NCBI GenBank assembly: GCA_002011115.2
Contig: MTME02000085.1
Location: 1 to 56,053, forward strand
DNA: 56,053 bases
Direction of reading: 5' to 3'
Source: Candidatus Pyrohabitans sp. JdFR-17
GTDB taxonomy: Archaea; Hydrothermarchaeota; Hydrothermarchaeia; Hydrothermarchaeales; BMS3B
Shown here in pieces: positions 48,532 to 56,053 of the stretch. The number at the start of each line of letters is the position of its first letter. Positions within the stretch are counted from its first letter, which is position 1. The translations under genes were made by a program, and so were the position numbers. The notes under the pieces were generated by a model. It saw only the letters and a program-made list of their open reading frames with translations. It made no database searches and was not told the origin of the DNA.

Positions 48532-49305
48532 CTAATCCAAACCAGCAAACTCGCGGAGGTACTCTTCCTCCAGAAAGTGGAGCTCCCCGGGGATTACCAG
48601 CGTGTGGGGCAGCGCCCCAAGCTCAGCTTTTAGAAGCTCTTTAATTTTACCTGCCGTAACCTTCGCGTTAGGAGCGCCGGCGGCAGAAACCACTATAGCA
48701 AGCGTGTCTTCGCCTATAACCCCATCTCCACGTTTTTTCTCAATGGTGAGGAGAATATTCAGCGCCTCCCCCGCGGACATCATGTACCCCTCTTCAGCTT
48801 TAATGTCCAGGAAGAGCAGTGTGTGAAGCCCCCGTGAAAGGTTCTCCTTGAGCACATCGTAGGGCGTTTCCGGGAAAAAACCTGCCTCTGGCCTAGCTAC
48901 AGTTGCACTTCTACCAAACTTGTAGTTGTGCAAGCCACTGAGAGAAGGTGCAGCCGAGAGAATGGACGCGTTGTGCACAACCCGCGTTGCGATGCCTAGA
49001 TTCTTTGCCTCGATACGGAGCGCCGCGTGGGTGGTCGAAACCATGGGATCACCTGCCACAAGCAGGGCAACCCTTTTTTGTTTCGCCAGCTTTAAGATAA
49101 CCTCTCCAGCATGCTCCTCCACGTCCCGCCTGCTCAGCAGCTTTATCTTCTTTCCTGCCAGGCGCTCCAGGCGCTCCAGGTTGAGCCCAGGCATGTGGGA
49201 GGTGTAGAGCTCTGCAAAGGCCAAGTCGCACCGCTTAAGCTCCTCCAAGCCGCGCAGAGTTATGTCCATCTCATCGTAGAGACCAAGTCCTATGAAGATG
49301 AGCAT
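48532..49305 (-). CDS. dphB: DphB, diphthine synthase
   Basis: A 258-residue S-adenosylmethionine-dependent methyltransferase of the tetrapyrrole methylase fold. It adds the methyl groups in the diphthamide modification of elongation factor 2. The N-terminus MLIFIGLGLYDEMDIT is diagnostic, followed by LYTSHMPG and the SAM-binding LLVAGDPMVSTTHAAL, then NASILSAAPSLSGLHNYKFG. The start is the ATG at 49305 where the family begins; an upstream ATG at 49413 would add 36 residues with no match. It is divergent from trm5 with interleaved TATA boxes. Confidence 0.93.
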   Translation of the reverse strand: MLIFIGLGLYDEMDITLRGLEELKRCDLAFAELYTSHMPGLNLERLERLAGKKIKLLSRRDVEEHAGEVILKLAKQKRVALLVAGDPMVSTTHAALRIEAKNLGIATRVVHNASILSAAPSLSGLHNYKFGRSATVARPEAGFFPETPYDVLKENLSRGLHTLLFLDIKAEEGYMMSAGEALNILLTIEKKRGDGVIGEDTLAIVVSAAGAPNAKVTAGKIKELLKAELGALPHTLVIPGELHFLEEEYLREFAGLD

Positions 49306-49337
49306 AAATAAATATTCGCAGTGGTTTATAAAAAAAC
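49305..49337. promoter_or_regulatory. Interleaved divergent TATA boxes of dphB and trm5
   Basis: Only 32 bases separate the two start codons. TAAATAAATATT (49306-49317) lies about 20-30 bases before the trm5 ATG. TTTTTATAAACC, read leftward (49321-49333), lies about 16-28 bases before the dphB ATG. Both mRNAs would be leaderless and each promoter overlaps the other's start region. Confidence 0.5.
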
Positions 49338-50351
49338 ATGCTCGGCGTGCGCGTACCTGCGAAGGAGGCAGAGAAGGCAAGGCGGGAGCTTCTCGCAGCG
49401 GGAGCGCTGGCAAAGGAGTACCACATTAAGAGGCAGGGTAACTATGTGCTCCTCCCTGTAAAAGAAGAAGCCAGAGAGCTTCTCCATGACTACGAGGTGA
49501 TTGAAGCCGAGTTTGAGCCGCTTGCAAAGCGCAAGAGCTTTGAGAGCCTGCTGAAGGAGGTCCTGAGTAAGGAAGAGCTTTCACACGTTAAGTGGAGCTT
49601 CGACATAGTTGGCGACATCGCAATAATAGAAGTGCCGGAAGAGCTTGCCCACAGGAAGCATGAGATCGCTAAGGCGCTGATGGAAGCGCACAAGAATATC
49701 AAAGCGGTTTTCCGCAAGAGCAGCGAGGTTCGTGGCGAGGCGAGAGTACGTGAGCTTGAGCATCTCGCTGGCGAGGCGAGGAGCGAGACAATTCACAAAG
49801 AACACGGTCTTAGACTCAAGCTGGACGTGGCGAAGGTCTACTTCTCACCCCGTCTCGCCTATGAAAGGCAGCGGGTGCTGAAGCAGGTTAAAGATGGCGA
49901 GGTTATAGTGGACCTCTTCGCAGGCGTGGGTCCATTTCCACTCCTCTTTGCAAAGCACCGCAGGGTTAAAGTTTATGCGATTGACATTAACCCAGAGGCA
50001 GTGAAGTACATGAGGGAGAACATAGCCCTCAACAGACTAAAGGGTGAGGTCATACCCCTCCTCGGTGACGCCCGCGAGATTGCACCGCGTGGCGTAGCCT
50101 CGCGCGTAATAATGAACCTGCCAAAGAGCAGCGACGCCTTTCTCGACCTTGCCTTTGAGGTTCTCAAGCCAGAGGGAGGTGTGGTGCATTACTACACGAT
50201 TGCGCCGGAGGAAGACCTATGGGGTAAGGCTGAGCTTGCTCGCAGTGTAGCGAGGCGCATGGGGAAGAAAATAAAGCTGCTGGAAAAGCGCGTGGTGCGC
50301 ACATACTCGCCGCGAAACTACCACGTGGTATTTGACCTTAAAGTCTCCTGA
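49338..50351 (+). CDS. trm5: tRNA (guanine37-N1)-methyltransferase Trm5
   Basis: A 337-residue class I methyltransferase that methylates G37 next to the anticodon of tRNA to keep the reading frame. An N-terminal D1-like domain (about 1-60) is followed by D2 and the Rossmann domain. FSPRLAYERQRV is at about 167-178, SAM motif VDLFAGVGPFPL at about 193, and the catalytic MNLPKSSDAFLD with NLP at 259-261. Domain order fits archaeal Trm5. Its stop overlaps the end of the convergent DUF457-like gene by 14 bases. Start is the ATG just after the TATA element, giving a leaderless message. Confidence 0.93.
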   Translation: MLGVRVPAKEAEKARRELLAAGALAKEYHIKRQGNYVLLPVKEEARELLHDYEVIEAEFEPLAKRKSFESLLKEVLSKEELSHVKWSFDIVGDIAIIEVPEELAHRKHEIAKALMEAHKNIKAVFRKSSEVRGEARVRELEHLAGEARSETIHKEHGLRLKLDVAKVYFSPRLAYERQRVLKQVKDGEVIVDLFAGVGPFPLLFAKHRRVKVYAIDINPEAVKYMRENIALNRLKGEVIPLLGDAREIAPRGVASRVIMNLPKSSDAFLDLAFEVLKPEGGVVHYYTIAPEEDLWGKAELARSVARRMGKKIKLLEKRVVRTYSPRNYHVVFDLKVS

Positions 50352-50814
50352 AGAAACTCCACCTGCGCAGGTATTCCAGGTTGAGAGGCAGAATCTCCGG
50401 CTTATACGCTGCTATGAACAGGAGCAAGCCTATCGCATCAGTGCCAATTCCAAAGAAGCCCAGATAGTGGTCGAATATGCTGTAGCTGTCTACCACTGGA
50501 AATTCATAGTCAAGCAGGGGGTAAAACCAAGGCACAAAGGAATAGGCGTCCTCTATAAGATGGGCGACGCTACCCAGAGCGAGAGAAACGCCAGCTCGCT
50601 TACTGTGAAGCAGAGCAAAGGCACAGCCTGCGAGGGCAGCGAAGGCGAGGGTGTGGGCAATAAACCGCCCTCCACCTATATTGAAGAATATCACCAGAAC
50701 TTTATCCACAAGGTCGGGGAGGAGCACGCCCAGGGCAAGAAAGCCAATGCTGAGGTTGAGCTTCCTGCCCACAAGCAAGGTGAAGGTCACATGCCCCAGG
50801 GGATACATAATCAA
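50338..50814 (-). CDS. DUF457/YdjM-like membrane-bound metal-dependent hydrolase
   Basis: A 158-residue membrane protein with about four helices and conserved polar residues of the YdjM/DUF457 group. These are H8 in PLGHVTFTLL, LPDLVDKV (D34, D37), GRFIAHTLAF (H54) and GSVAHLIEDAYS. Members are predicted to bind metal near the membrane surface; no substrate is established. It ends 14 bases inside trm5 (convergent). The TnpB transposon lies directly upstream. Confidence 0.8.
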   Translation of the reverse strand: MIMYPLGHVTFTLLVGRKLNLSIGFLALGVLLPDLVDKVLVIFFNIGGGRFIAHTLAFAALAGCAFALLHSKRAGVSLALGSVAHLIEDAYSFVPWFYPLLDYEFPVVDSYSIFDHYLGFFGIGTDAIGLLLFIAAYKPEILPLNLEYLRRWSFFRRL

Positions 50815-50853
50815 AACCCTTTTTATAGAGTATAAATAACTTTACCCCGTAAA

Positions 50854-52116
50854 CTACCACTCGTTAAAACGGGTGGCTTTGTGGGTTGTGCCCACGGGCA
50901 TGTTTACGATGCCCCAGCTCTTAGGGAACTTTGCCCTAAGAGCTATGTTACAACTTGCGTTGAAATCTGCATTGGAGGTATAACCATGTTTACACTTGAA
51001 AAGCACACCATGGCGGTAACCTACCGCCCCGCAAATGTGGCATCTCTTGGATGTTCCATTAGGCAAGACTATCTTAACATAAATGCCCCTCCAATGTGCT
51101 TTGTAGAGAACGAAGTCCCTGATTCTGCCATGTATCCAGTTAGAAAGTTTTCGATTCATTTTCTTGCCACGCTTGCCCTTCCTTGGTTTAAAGTTATTGA
51201 GATTCTCAATAGCAATCATAGCATTGTTGGCTCTAGCTTTTTCAACAATTCGTTTGGACACATTGTGAGCAATCCATGTGTTAATTCTGTGAATTTTCCT
51301 CCACAACCTTCTTATCTGCTTCGAAGTTCTCTGTCCCTCTGGGAGTTTAGACTTCAAGTAATCAATTCTTTTCCACAAGTAGCGAATTCTATCAAGCAAC
51401 CTGCGATACTTTACAAACTCAACATCGCTTATCTTGCCGTTTTTATGCAAAACCACAACTGTGGCTTGATACCTCAAGCCTATGTCCACACCAACTACGG
51501 TGTCAGATTGCTTAACCTCAACTTCCTTCTTGACTACAACTACGAAGTAAAACCATCCTCCACGCCTGACAAGCTGAACCGCTCCAAGCTTGTATTTCCT
51601 TTCCAAGGCGTCTTTAAGCAGCCCGCGCTGATATTCACCGCACTCAACTGGAATTACGATGCGGCTGTTGTTGTCAACCTTAACCTTAAAGAAGAAGGGA
51701 AATTCTTTACCATGTTCGAATATACTACATACACGTGGAATATTCATTCTGACTGTAAATTCTACAATCCTGGGCAAAGAGGGTTCATGTTCGATTTCAC
51801 CATCAAGCCACTTCTTGTAAAGCTTAGCCCAACTGTTAAAAGCTTCTACAACTACATCTCTAATTTCCTGCACAGTCTGGCTTCCAACATCAAAAGTTTC
51901 CCTAACCTGCTTGTAGAGTTCTTGGTGAAGGATATTTTTGAGGTCTCTAGCTGTAATCTCATTAATAAGCTTCTCGTGCAGAGAGTTCTCAAGTATGTAA
52001 GAGTGGTAAAACCTGGCTATTGCCTGGCATCGATTGTAAAAGTCTCTAAGCTGCAAAAACTTATTCATGTTTATCTTTGGCGAAACCTTCACTGTAACAC
52101 TTTTAGCAACCTGCAT
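50854..52116 (-). CDS. tnpB: TnpB RNA-guided nuclease of an IS605-group transposon
   Basis: A 420-residue TnpB with an intact RuvC active site: D211 in VGVDIGLR, E304 in IAIENLNNF and D384 in NADFNASCN. TnpB proteins are RNA-guided DNA endonucleases ancestral to Cas12 that help keep the transposon in place. A zinc finger lies between the last two motifs: CHIC is normal, but the second half reads FKCKHGY where CxxC is usual, so one ligand may be histidine. The guide RNA would come from the 3' end of this gene and the element end around 50840-50900. Length is normal and there is no frameshift, so it may be active. Confidence 0.9.
   Translation of the reverse strand: MQVAKSVTVKVSPKINMNKFLQLRDFYNRCQAIARFYHSYILENSLHEKLINEITARDLKNILHQELYKQVRETFDVGSQTVQEIRDVVVEAFNSWAKLYKKWLDGEIEHEPSLPRIVEFTVRMNIPRVCSIFEHGKEFPFFFKVKVDNNSRIVIPVECGEYQRGLLKDALERKYKLGAVQLVRRGGWFYFVVVVKKEVEVKQSDTVVGVDIGLRYQATVVVLHKNGKISDVEFVKYRRLLDRIRYLWKRIDYLKSKLPEGQRTSKQIRRLWRKIHRINTWIAHNVSKRIVEKARANNAMIAIENLNNFKPRKGKRGKKMNRKLSNWIHGRIRDFVLYKAHWRGIYVKIVLPNGTSKRCHICGAVGYRHGVLFKCKHGYTSNADFNASCNIALRAKFPKSWGIVNMPVGTTHKATRFNEW
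50857..50876 (-). repeat. Hairpin at the transposon right end
   Basis: CCACTCGTT and AACGGGTGG form a nine-base stem with one mismatch and a two-base loop, overlapping the tnpB stop codon. In IS605-type elements such subterminal hairpins are recognised by TnpA and form part of the guide RNA scaffold region. The pairing is visible in the sequence; the roles are known for the family. Confidence 0.55.
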
Positions 52117-52217
52117 CGTGCGGTCTTGTGGTTATTTAAATTTAAAAACCTAACGGAGGTGAGTAAGGCGGCATTCCTCCACCCATTGAAATGCGCTGCC
52201 TCCTGCCGCCAGAGTTT

Positions 52218-53204
52218 ATGAAACTCTCACAGCTGGGCGAGCGTAATATAATTAAGGTCTTCGCAGAAATTTTTGGAGACTGTGCTGCGGCGGAAGTAGG
52301 TATAGGCGACGATGCAGCTGTGATTAGGGCAGACGAGGCTCTGATTGTGGTCTCCGCAGACATGATACGCGAAACAACGCACATTCCGCGAGAGATGACG
52401 CCGGAGCAGGCGGGCAGCTATGCGGTGAATGTCAACCTGAGCGACCTAGCAGCCATGGGAGCCAAACCCCTGGCGATGCTCTTCTCCTTTGGCTTGCCCG
52501 GCGATAAGGACGAGACATATGTGAAAAGGCTGGCGCAGGGTATAAAAGAAGCGTGCGATGCTCACGAAGTTTGCGTTATAGGAGGCGACACAAAGGAGCA
52601 CAGCGAAGTTGTGATTTCAGGCTTTGCCCTTGGCGTAGCCGAGGCAGGGAGATACCTGACGCGGAGCGGAGCAAAAGTTGGAGAGCTGCTCTGCGTCACA
52701 GGCAGCTTAGGCGCAGCCGCCGCTGGCTTCTACTGCCTTACCAGAGATATAGAGCATCCAAATAGGGAAGATTTCCTCAAAGCGGCACTTGAGCCGAGGG
52801 CGAGAGTTAAGGAAGGGCTTGCCCTTGCTGGTAGCGCAAGCGCTTGCATGGATGTAAGCGACGGCCTGGCGTTCAGCCTGCATGAGCTGGCGAGAAAAAG
52901 CGGCGTGGGCTTCGAGGTTTATGAAGAGCTCCTGCCACGCCCTGAGGCGGTTAAAGAGATAGCCGCCCTCGCTAGCGTTGACGAGAGGGAGGTGCTCTTC
53001 CACAAGGGCGGAGACTTCGAGCTTTTGTTTACAGTAAGCGAGGAGGCATTCCCTGCGCTGCAGGAGGAGTTTAAGAAGAGAAAGCTGGCGCCAATCTCAA
53101 TGATAGGCAGGATTATCAATGAAGGGAGCTGGCTGATAACAGAAAAAGGCGAGAAGGTGAAGCTTCCAGCGCGGGGTTACGAAGCGTTTAAGGGTGGGTT
53201 TTAA
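52218..53204 (+). CDS. thiL: ThiL, thiamine-monophosphate kinase
   Basis: A 328-residue AIR-synthase-fold kinase that phosphorylates thiamine monophosphate to the active cofactor thiamine diphosphate. The start MKLSQLGERN at 52218 matches the family opening; an ATG at 52191 would add nine residues. Metal and nucleotide motifs are GIGDDAAV, VNVNLSDLAAMGAKP, CVIGGDTKE and CMDVSDGLAFSLHEL, with KGGDFELLF near the end. All are intact. No other thiamine genes are next to it. Confidence 0.93.
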   Translation: MKLSQLGERNIIKVFAEIFGDCAAAEVGIGDDAAVIRADEALIVVSADMIRETTHIPREMTPEQAGSYAVNVNLSDLAAMGAKPLAMLFSFGLPGDKDETYVKRLAQGIKEACDAHEVCVIGGDTKEHSEVVISGFALGVAEAGRYLTRSGAKVGELLCVTGSLGAAAAGFYCLTRDIEHPNREDFLKAALEPRARVKEGLALAGSASACMDVSDGLAFSLHELARKSGVGFEVYEELLPRPEAVKEIAALASVDEREVLFHKGGDFELLFTVSEEAFPALQEEFKKRKLAPISMIGRIINEGSWLITEKGEKVKLPARGYEAFKGGF

Positions 53205-53494
53205 ATCCCTATCAATCCCAGATCCCAGATGCCCCACACTATGGCGATTAAGCCTGCTATTCGAAGAGCAGCCTCCGCCATACTCTTGCCGACGAAGATT
53301 ATCACAAGACCAATAACCACCGGGAATATTGCTTCAAGGCTAACTGCAAATCCGCTCAGGTAGTACTTCACCGCTCCAATGAGAATAAAGCCCGCGCCTA
53401 TTATGTTGAGAATCAAGCCCACAACGCGGGGGGCTATTAGTATAAGCACCAGACCAATGGCAATCTTAACAAGGGGCTCCATTCCCAGATTCAT
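53201..53494 (-). CDS. Small membrane protein with four helices
   Basis: A 97-residue hydrophobic protein with about four membrane segments (for example IAIGLVLILIAPRVVGLIL and FPVVIGLVIIFVGKSM). The two halves look weakly alike, suggesting an internal duplication. It overlaps the thiL stop by 4 bases and is divergent from the next gene. The start is the ATG at 53494, or possibly 53482. The function is unknown. Confidence 0.62.
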   Translation of the reverse strand: MNLGMEPLVKIAIGLVLILIAPRVVGLILNIIGAGFILIGAVKYYLSGFAVSLEAIFPVVIGLVIIFVGKSMAEAALRIAGLIAIVWGIWDLGLIGI

Positions 53495-53509
53495 GCATAT
53501 AATTTTGCA

Positions 53510-54322
53510 ATGGAGAAGTTAAAAAGCTTTCGCACGGCAAGCTTTATTAGCTCTGCTGAGAATACCCCTGCCATGATTAAAGCAGAGTTTATGATAGAAG
53601 CCCAGAGTAACAACATGGACGCGGTGGCAGGGGCACTTCACGAGCTGGAGGAGAAGATTAGAGCAGACGCAGAGGTGAGGGTTCGCAGGGTAGAGTACGG
53701 CGATGTCGAGGAGGAGGATGGGCTTTACTCTGGCATCGCCGAGTTTGAGCTTGAATTTGACAGCTTTCGAAGTTATCTCAACGCCGCCATTGCGTATGGA
53801 CCCTCGGCGATATATGTGCTCAGCCCTGAGAAGCTCGTGCTCAGCACCAAAGAGTTTCTCCTCACCCTTGGGGAGATTATCAAGCTAACAAAGAAGTTTT
53901 ATCAGAGGTACCGCGTGGGGTTTGAGTTTGAGCCAGAGGAAGAGGTCAATGTTGGCATCGACGACTATGAGATAGAGGAGTTGCTCAAGGAGGGGGCGCT
54001 TCGCATAAAGCTTGTTGCTGAGGTCTCTGCGGAAAGCGAGGATGAGGCGGTAAAGCTCTTCGTTGGGGATATAAGCGAGGAGGCTCCTGTAAACAAGGTG
54101 AAGAGCACCTTCAACAAGGAGAGCGGTGCCTACCTCGTAGCTGTGGAGGCCTTTCCCCATGATGCGAGGGCACTTTTCAGCATAGCAATACGCCATGTGC
54201 CGGTGCTTATAGAGATACTCGAGCCAGAGGAGATAACCCTGAGCATGCTCGACCTTCAGGACATCGCCCTTGACCTCGCTGGCATTTTCTTTGAGGCTTC
54301 GCAAATGCTGGCGCTGAGGTGA
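53510..54322 (+). CDS. Protein with two copies of an uncharacterised alpha/beta domain
   Basis: A 270-residue soluble protein of two similar halves. The first contains AIAYGPSAIYVLSPEKLVLSTKEF and the second AIRHVPVLIEILEPEEITLSMLDL, each followed by an amphipathic helix. The pattern is strand, helix, then a proline-rich VLSPE/ILEPE turn. The first 20 residues may be non-native, as an in-frame ATG at 53573 starts nearer the repeated unit and the promoter-like CATATAATTTT overlaps the first codons. No known family is recognised. It is followed 23 bases on by a TPR-type protein and is likely co-transcribed with it. Confidence 0.7.
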   Translation: MEKLKSFRTASFISSAENTPAMIKAEFMIEAQSNNMDAVAGALHELEEKIRADAEVRVRRVEYGDVEEEDGLYSGIAEFELEFDSFRSYLNAAIAYGPSAIYVLSPEKLVLSTKEFLLTLGEIIKLTKKFYQRYRVGFEFEPEEEVNVGIDDYEIEELLKEGALRIKLVAEVSAESEDEAVKLFVGDISEEAPVNKVKSTFNKESGAYLVAVEAFPHDARALFSIAIRHVPVLIEILEPEEITLSMLDLQDIALDLAGIFFEASQMLALR

Positions 54323-54345
54323 GCAGGAGATAGCAAGGTGATGGC

Positions 54346-55605
54346 ATGGAAGCACTCCTCAAAAAGGTGGAAGAGCATTTCAGGAGGAAGGAGTGGAAGG
54401 AGCTTGAGAAGGCGAGCAGCGAACTCCTCACCTCGAGCAAAGAGCACAAGCTAAAGGCACTGGCACAGGGTTTCAAAAGCTATGCCCGCGCAAGACAGGA
54501 GCATGAGGTGGAGAAGGTCATCTACCTTCTCAGCGAGGCTGCCGACGCATTTAAGGGTGTGGATGAGCTTCTGCATGCGATGGCTACAACTGAAAGGCTC
54601 CTGCTTCTCTCAGTATTCGATGAGCCAAACAGAGGTAAGCACCTCAAGGCTCTGGGAGAGTTCTCTCTCAACAGCTTCCTTCGCACCCGCAGCGAGGGAG
54701 ATATAAAGCTCGCGATAGAGGCGCTGGAGCGTGCGCGGGAGCACCTCACTGGTGGAGAACTCGCTGAGGTAGAGCTCAACCTCACCTTTTGCTATGGAAG
54801 CCTGGCTGAAGTGAGCGATAACCCAAAGCGAGAATATGAGAAGGTATTGGCCCTCTGCCAGGAGATGGAGGAGCGCTACCGCGAGAACAAGGCTATGCTT
54901 GCGAGGCTGAAGATGAACCACGCCACGGCGCTTCAAAACTTGGCTCGGTTACAGCCTGAGGAGGCGCTAAAGCTCCTTGACGAAGCGGCGTTGCTGAATC
55001 GCGAGGCGGTGCACATTTTCCGCGAGCTTGAAGCAAAGGCGGAGCTTGCAAGGGCACTGCAGAGTCTTGCGAATATATACATGGAAGCTGCGAACTTCAG
55101 CGAGACTTACCTCGAGAAGTTTATCCAGGTTAAGAGGGAGACCGCCAGTCTATTCTCTCAGGCAGAGTACGAGGTAAACGCAGCGCTTGAAGAACTTGAA
55201 GCCGCTCTTGCAAGAGTTGAGCTCGCAGCTAAGCGGGGGGATAGGCTGAGCCTAGATGTTGCGCTTGAGGAGATTGGCAGGGTATCTGAATTTTTCAGAG
55301 AGCAAGGTAAAAGTGAGGAGTTTGCCCATTCCCTCGCCGCCATGGGCGCTGCTTACAGGAGCAGAGCAAACCTGGGCAGCGATGCCAGAGAGGAGCTTCT
55401 CAGAAAAGCTGCGGAAAGTTACGAGGAGGCGATACGCCTCTTTGCAAGAGGTAATAATACCAATTACCTTGGCGCTGCAAAGGCGGCACTTGCACAGGTT
55501 TACCGCGATCTGGCAGAGCTTACAGGCAGAGCAAAGTATGCAGAAAAGGCAGAAACGCTGGAAAGAGAAGCAAGAGAACTTCTGAGAAAAAAGGAAATAA
55601 AATAA
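54346..55605 (+). CDS. TPR-like helical repeat protein
   Basis: A 419-residue protein made almost wholly of amphipathic helix pairs resembling tetratricopeptide repeats (for example ELAKALQSLANIYMEAANF- and AAESYEEAIRLFARG-type units). No enzyme motif, signal peptide or membrane segment is seen. TPR rods serve as protein-binding scaffolds. Its partner may be the two-domain protein just upstream. GGTG lies before the ATG. It is convergent with the histone gene 21 bases on. Confidence 0.8.
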   Translation: MEALLKKVEEHFRRKEWKELEKASSELLTSSKEHKLKALAQGFKSYARARQEHEVEKVIYLLSEAADAFKGVDELLHAMATTERLLLLSVFDEPNRGKHLKALGEFSLNSFLRTRSEGDIKLAIEALERAREHLTGGELAEVELNLTFCYGSLAEVSDNPKREYEKVLALCQEMEERYRENKAMLARLKMNHATALQNLARLQPEEALKLLDEAALLNREAVHIFRELEAKAELARALQSLANIYMEAANFSETYLEKFIQVKRETASLFSQAEYEVNAALEELEAALARVELAAKRGDRLSLDVALEEIGRVSEFFREQGKSEEFAHSLAAMGAAYRSRANLGSDAREELLRKAAESYEEAIRLFARGNNTNYLGAAKAALAQVYRDLAELTGRAKYAEKAETLEREARELLRKKEIK

Positions 55606-55626
55606 AGTTTTGTAAAAGAAAAGCCT

Positions 55627-55827
55627 TTACTTTGCAGCCAGCTTTATATCGCTAGCTTTTACAGTCTTTCTCCCGGCGTGCTTAGCAAGGGCACCTGCCT
55701 CTCTCGATATCTCAGTGCCTATCTCCTCGAGAATCTCTGCAAGGTACTCAGCAGCATCCCTGCCAACTCTCAAGCCTGTGGCATTCCTTATTATCCTGTC
55801 GCACGCAGAAATAGGTAGTTCACCCAT
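55627..55827 (-). CDS. Archaeal histone
   Basis: A 66-residue single histone fold of the HMf type, with the three helices and the loop residues RVGRDAAEYLAEILEEIG and AKHAGRKTVKASDIKLAAK. It forms dimers and larger complexes that wrap DNA. No N- or C-terminal tail is present. GAGGTGAT lies 5 bases before the ATG, and a TATA box at about 55885-55897 gives a leader of roughly 35 bases, so it is well expressed by sequence criteria. Confidence 0.95.
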   Translation of the reverse strand: MGELPISACDRIIRNATGLRVGRDAAEYLAEILEEIGTEISREAGALAKHAGRKTVKASDIKLAAK

Positions 55828-55883
55828 GATATCACCTCTTTTTTCTTATTTTCTATGTTTTCCCGACTGTTGTGTGTAAACCT

Positions 55884-55897
55884 TATTATATATAAAT
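55884..55897 (-). promoter_or_regulatory. TATA box of the histone gene
   Basis: On the minus strand TTTATATATAATA lies 57-70 bases before the histone ATG, in an A/T-rich leader that ends with GAGGTGAT. It is the strongest-looking TATA element in the window. Confidence 0.5.
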
Positions 55898-56053
55898 CTT
55901 ACTGTGGTTATTACCCAAGATGTGACTCTTTCAGGCTTTCTGATTTTTATGAGGACTTTCCAGGTTGACATGAGTTTCGGTTTCAAGTACCTTCGGGAGG
56001 GGTGCTGTCAACTTAAGCTATAAATGTGTAGTGGAGGCGTCCTTTTTGTTTGG
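55898..56053. other. Gene-free right edge with a possible outward promoter
   Basis: No reading frame or RNA gene is recognised. At 56018-56027 GCTATAAATG could be a TATA box for a gene beginning beyond the window to the right. The preceding TTAAGCTATAAA (56013-56024) also occurs at 11882-11893 in the divergent promoter of the half-ferritin genes, on the same strand. Confidence 0.3.

Larger units (their letters stand above)
50840..52140 (-). mobile_element. IS200/IS605-group element carrying tnpB only
   Basis: The element comprises tnpB and its flanks. On the 3' side, a hairpin at 50857-50876 overlaps the stop codon, as is usual for the right end of IS605-type elements. No tnpA transposase is present, so the copy depends on one elsewhere. 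The left end cannot be set exactly; the A/T-rich sequence just upstream of 52116 is the likely limit. Outer coordinates are estimates. Confidence 0.6.

Noticed and set aside
50881-52221. A 446-codon open frame on the plus strand opposite tnpB
   Set aside because: It is the antisense shadow of tnpB: the minus frame has intact RuvC motifs, while the plus frame gives no recognisable domain and odd composition.
55950-56053. Possible small RNA or terminator near GGAGGCGTCCTTTTT at the right edge
   Set aside because: Only a very short, weak stem can be drawn and the sequence is cut by the window edge, so no call can be supported.

Overview
The window reads as an archaeal chromosome, most likely a euryarchaeon of thermophilic or anaerobic habit. 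The evidence is an archaeal histone, aIF1, a DphB diphthine synthase, Trm5, RaSEA (archaeosine), the small subunit of archaeal phosphomevalonate dehydratase, HdrB/HdrC-type proteins, archaemetzincin, TATA-box promoters and Shine-Dalgarno starts. Very heme-rich cytochromes plus CGP-CTERM-like tails suggest a lineage that does electron transfer at the cell surface (Archaeoglobi-like or Hydrothermarchaeota-like). That placement is inference and I cannot fix the taxon from the sequence alone.

Layout. Bases 1-13.6 kb are a patchwork of short housekeeping operons: a YfcE-type phosphodiesterase, small membrane proteins and a cis-prenyltransferase; a VapBC module; a minus-strand run of phosphosugar mutase, RaSEA, phosphomevalonate dehydratase small subunit and site-2 protease; a decayed lipoprotein gene; a COG2509-like flavoprotein; aIF1-ScpB; an MgtC/DUF4010 membrane protein; two half-ferritin-like hairpin proteins; and an HdrB-HdrC pair. 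At 13.6 kb is an FtsJ-TRAM rRNA methyltransferase.

Bases 14.4-23.9 kb are the most intriguing block. Two divergent members of the tubulin/FtsZ superfamily flank a membrane-anchored coiled-coil protein in one tight operon. They are transcribed divergently from two exported, C-terminally anchored coiled-coil proteins and lie near a large transmembrane beta-propeller protein. I read this as a candidate membrane-associated cytomotive system with two different GTPases.

Bases 23.9-43 kb are a surface and electron-transfer island. It holds beta-helix adhesin-like proteins (one with CWB2 repeats, one of 1309 residues with PGF-pre-PGF-like and CGP-CTERM-like ends), archaemetzincin, Ig-like membrane proteins, a lipoprotein, a signal peptidase, three small multiheme cytochromes, a cytochrome pseudogene with ruined heme motifs, and a 1589-residue cytochrome with 34 CXXCH motifs plus three wider-spaced ones.

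Bases 43.2-47.8 kb hold an operon of an exported arginase-fold lipoprotein, a polytopic membrane protein, and a protein that looks like two tandem exported paralogues fused through a CGP-CTERM and a second signal peptide. From 47.9 kb to the end the window returns to housekeeping: DUF99, DphB diverging from Trm5, a DUF457-like membrane protein, a lone TnpB transposon, ThiL, a duplicated-domain protein, a TPR protein and a histone. I saw no rRNA, tRNA or CRISPR array.
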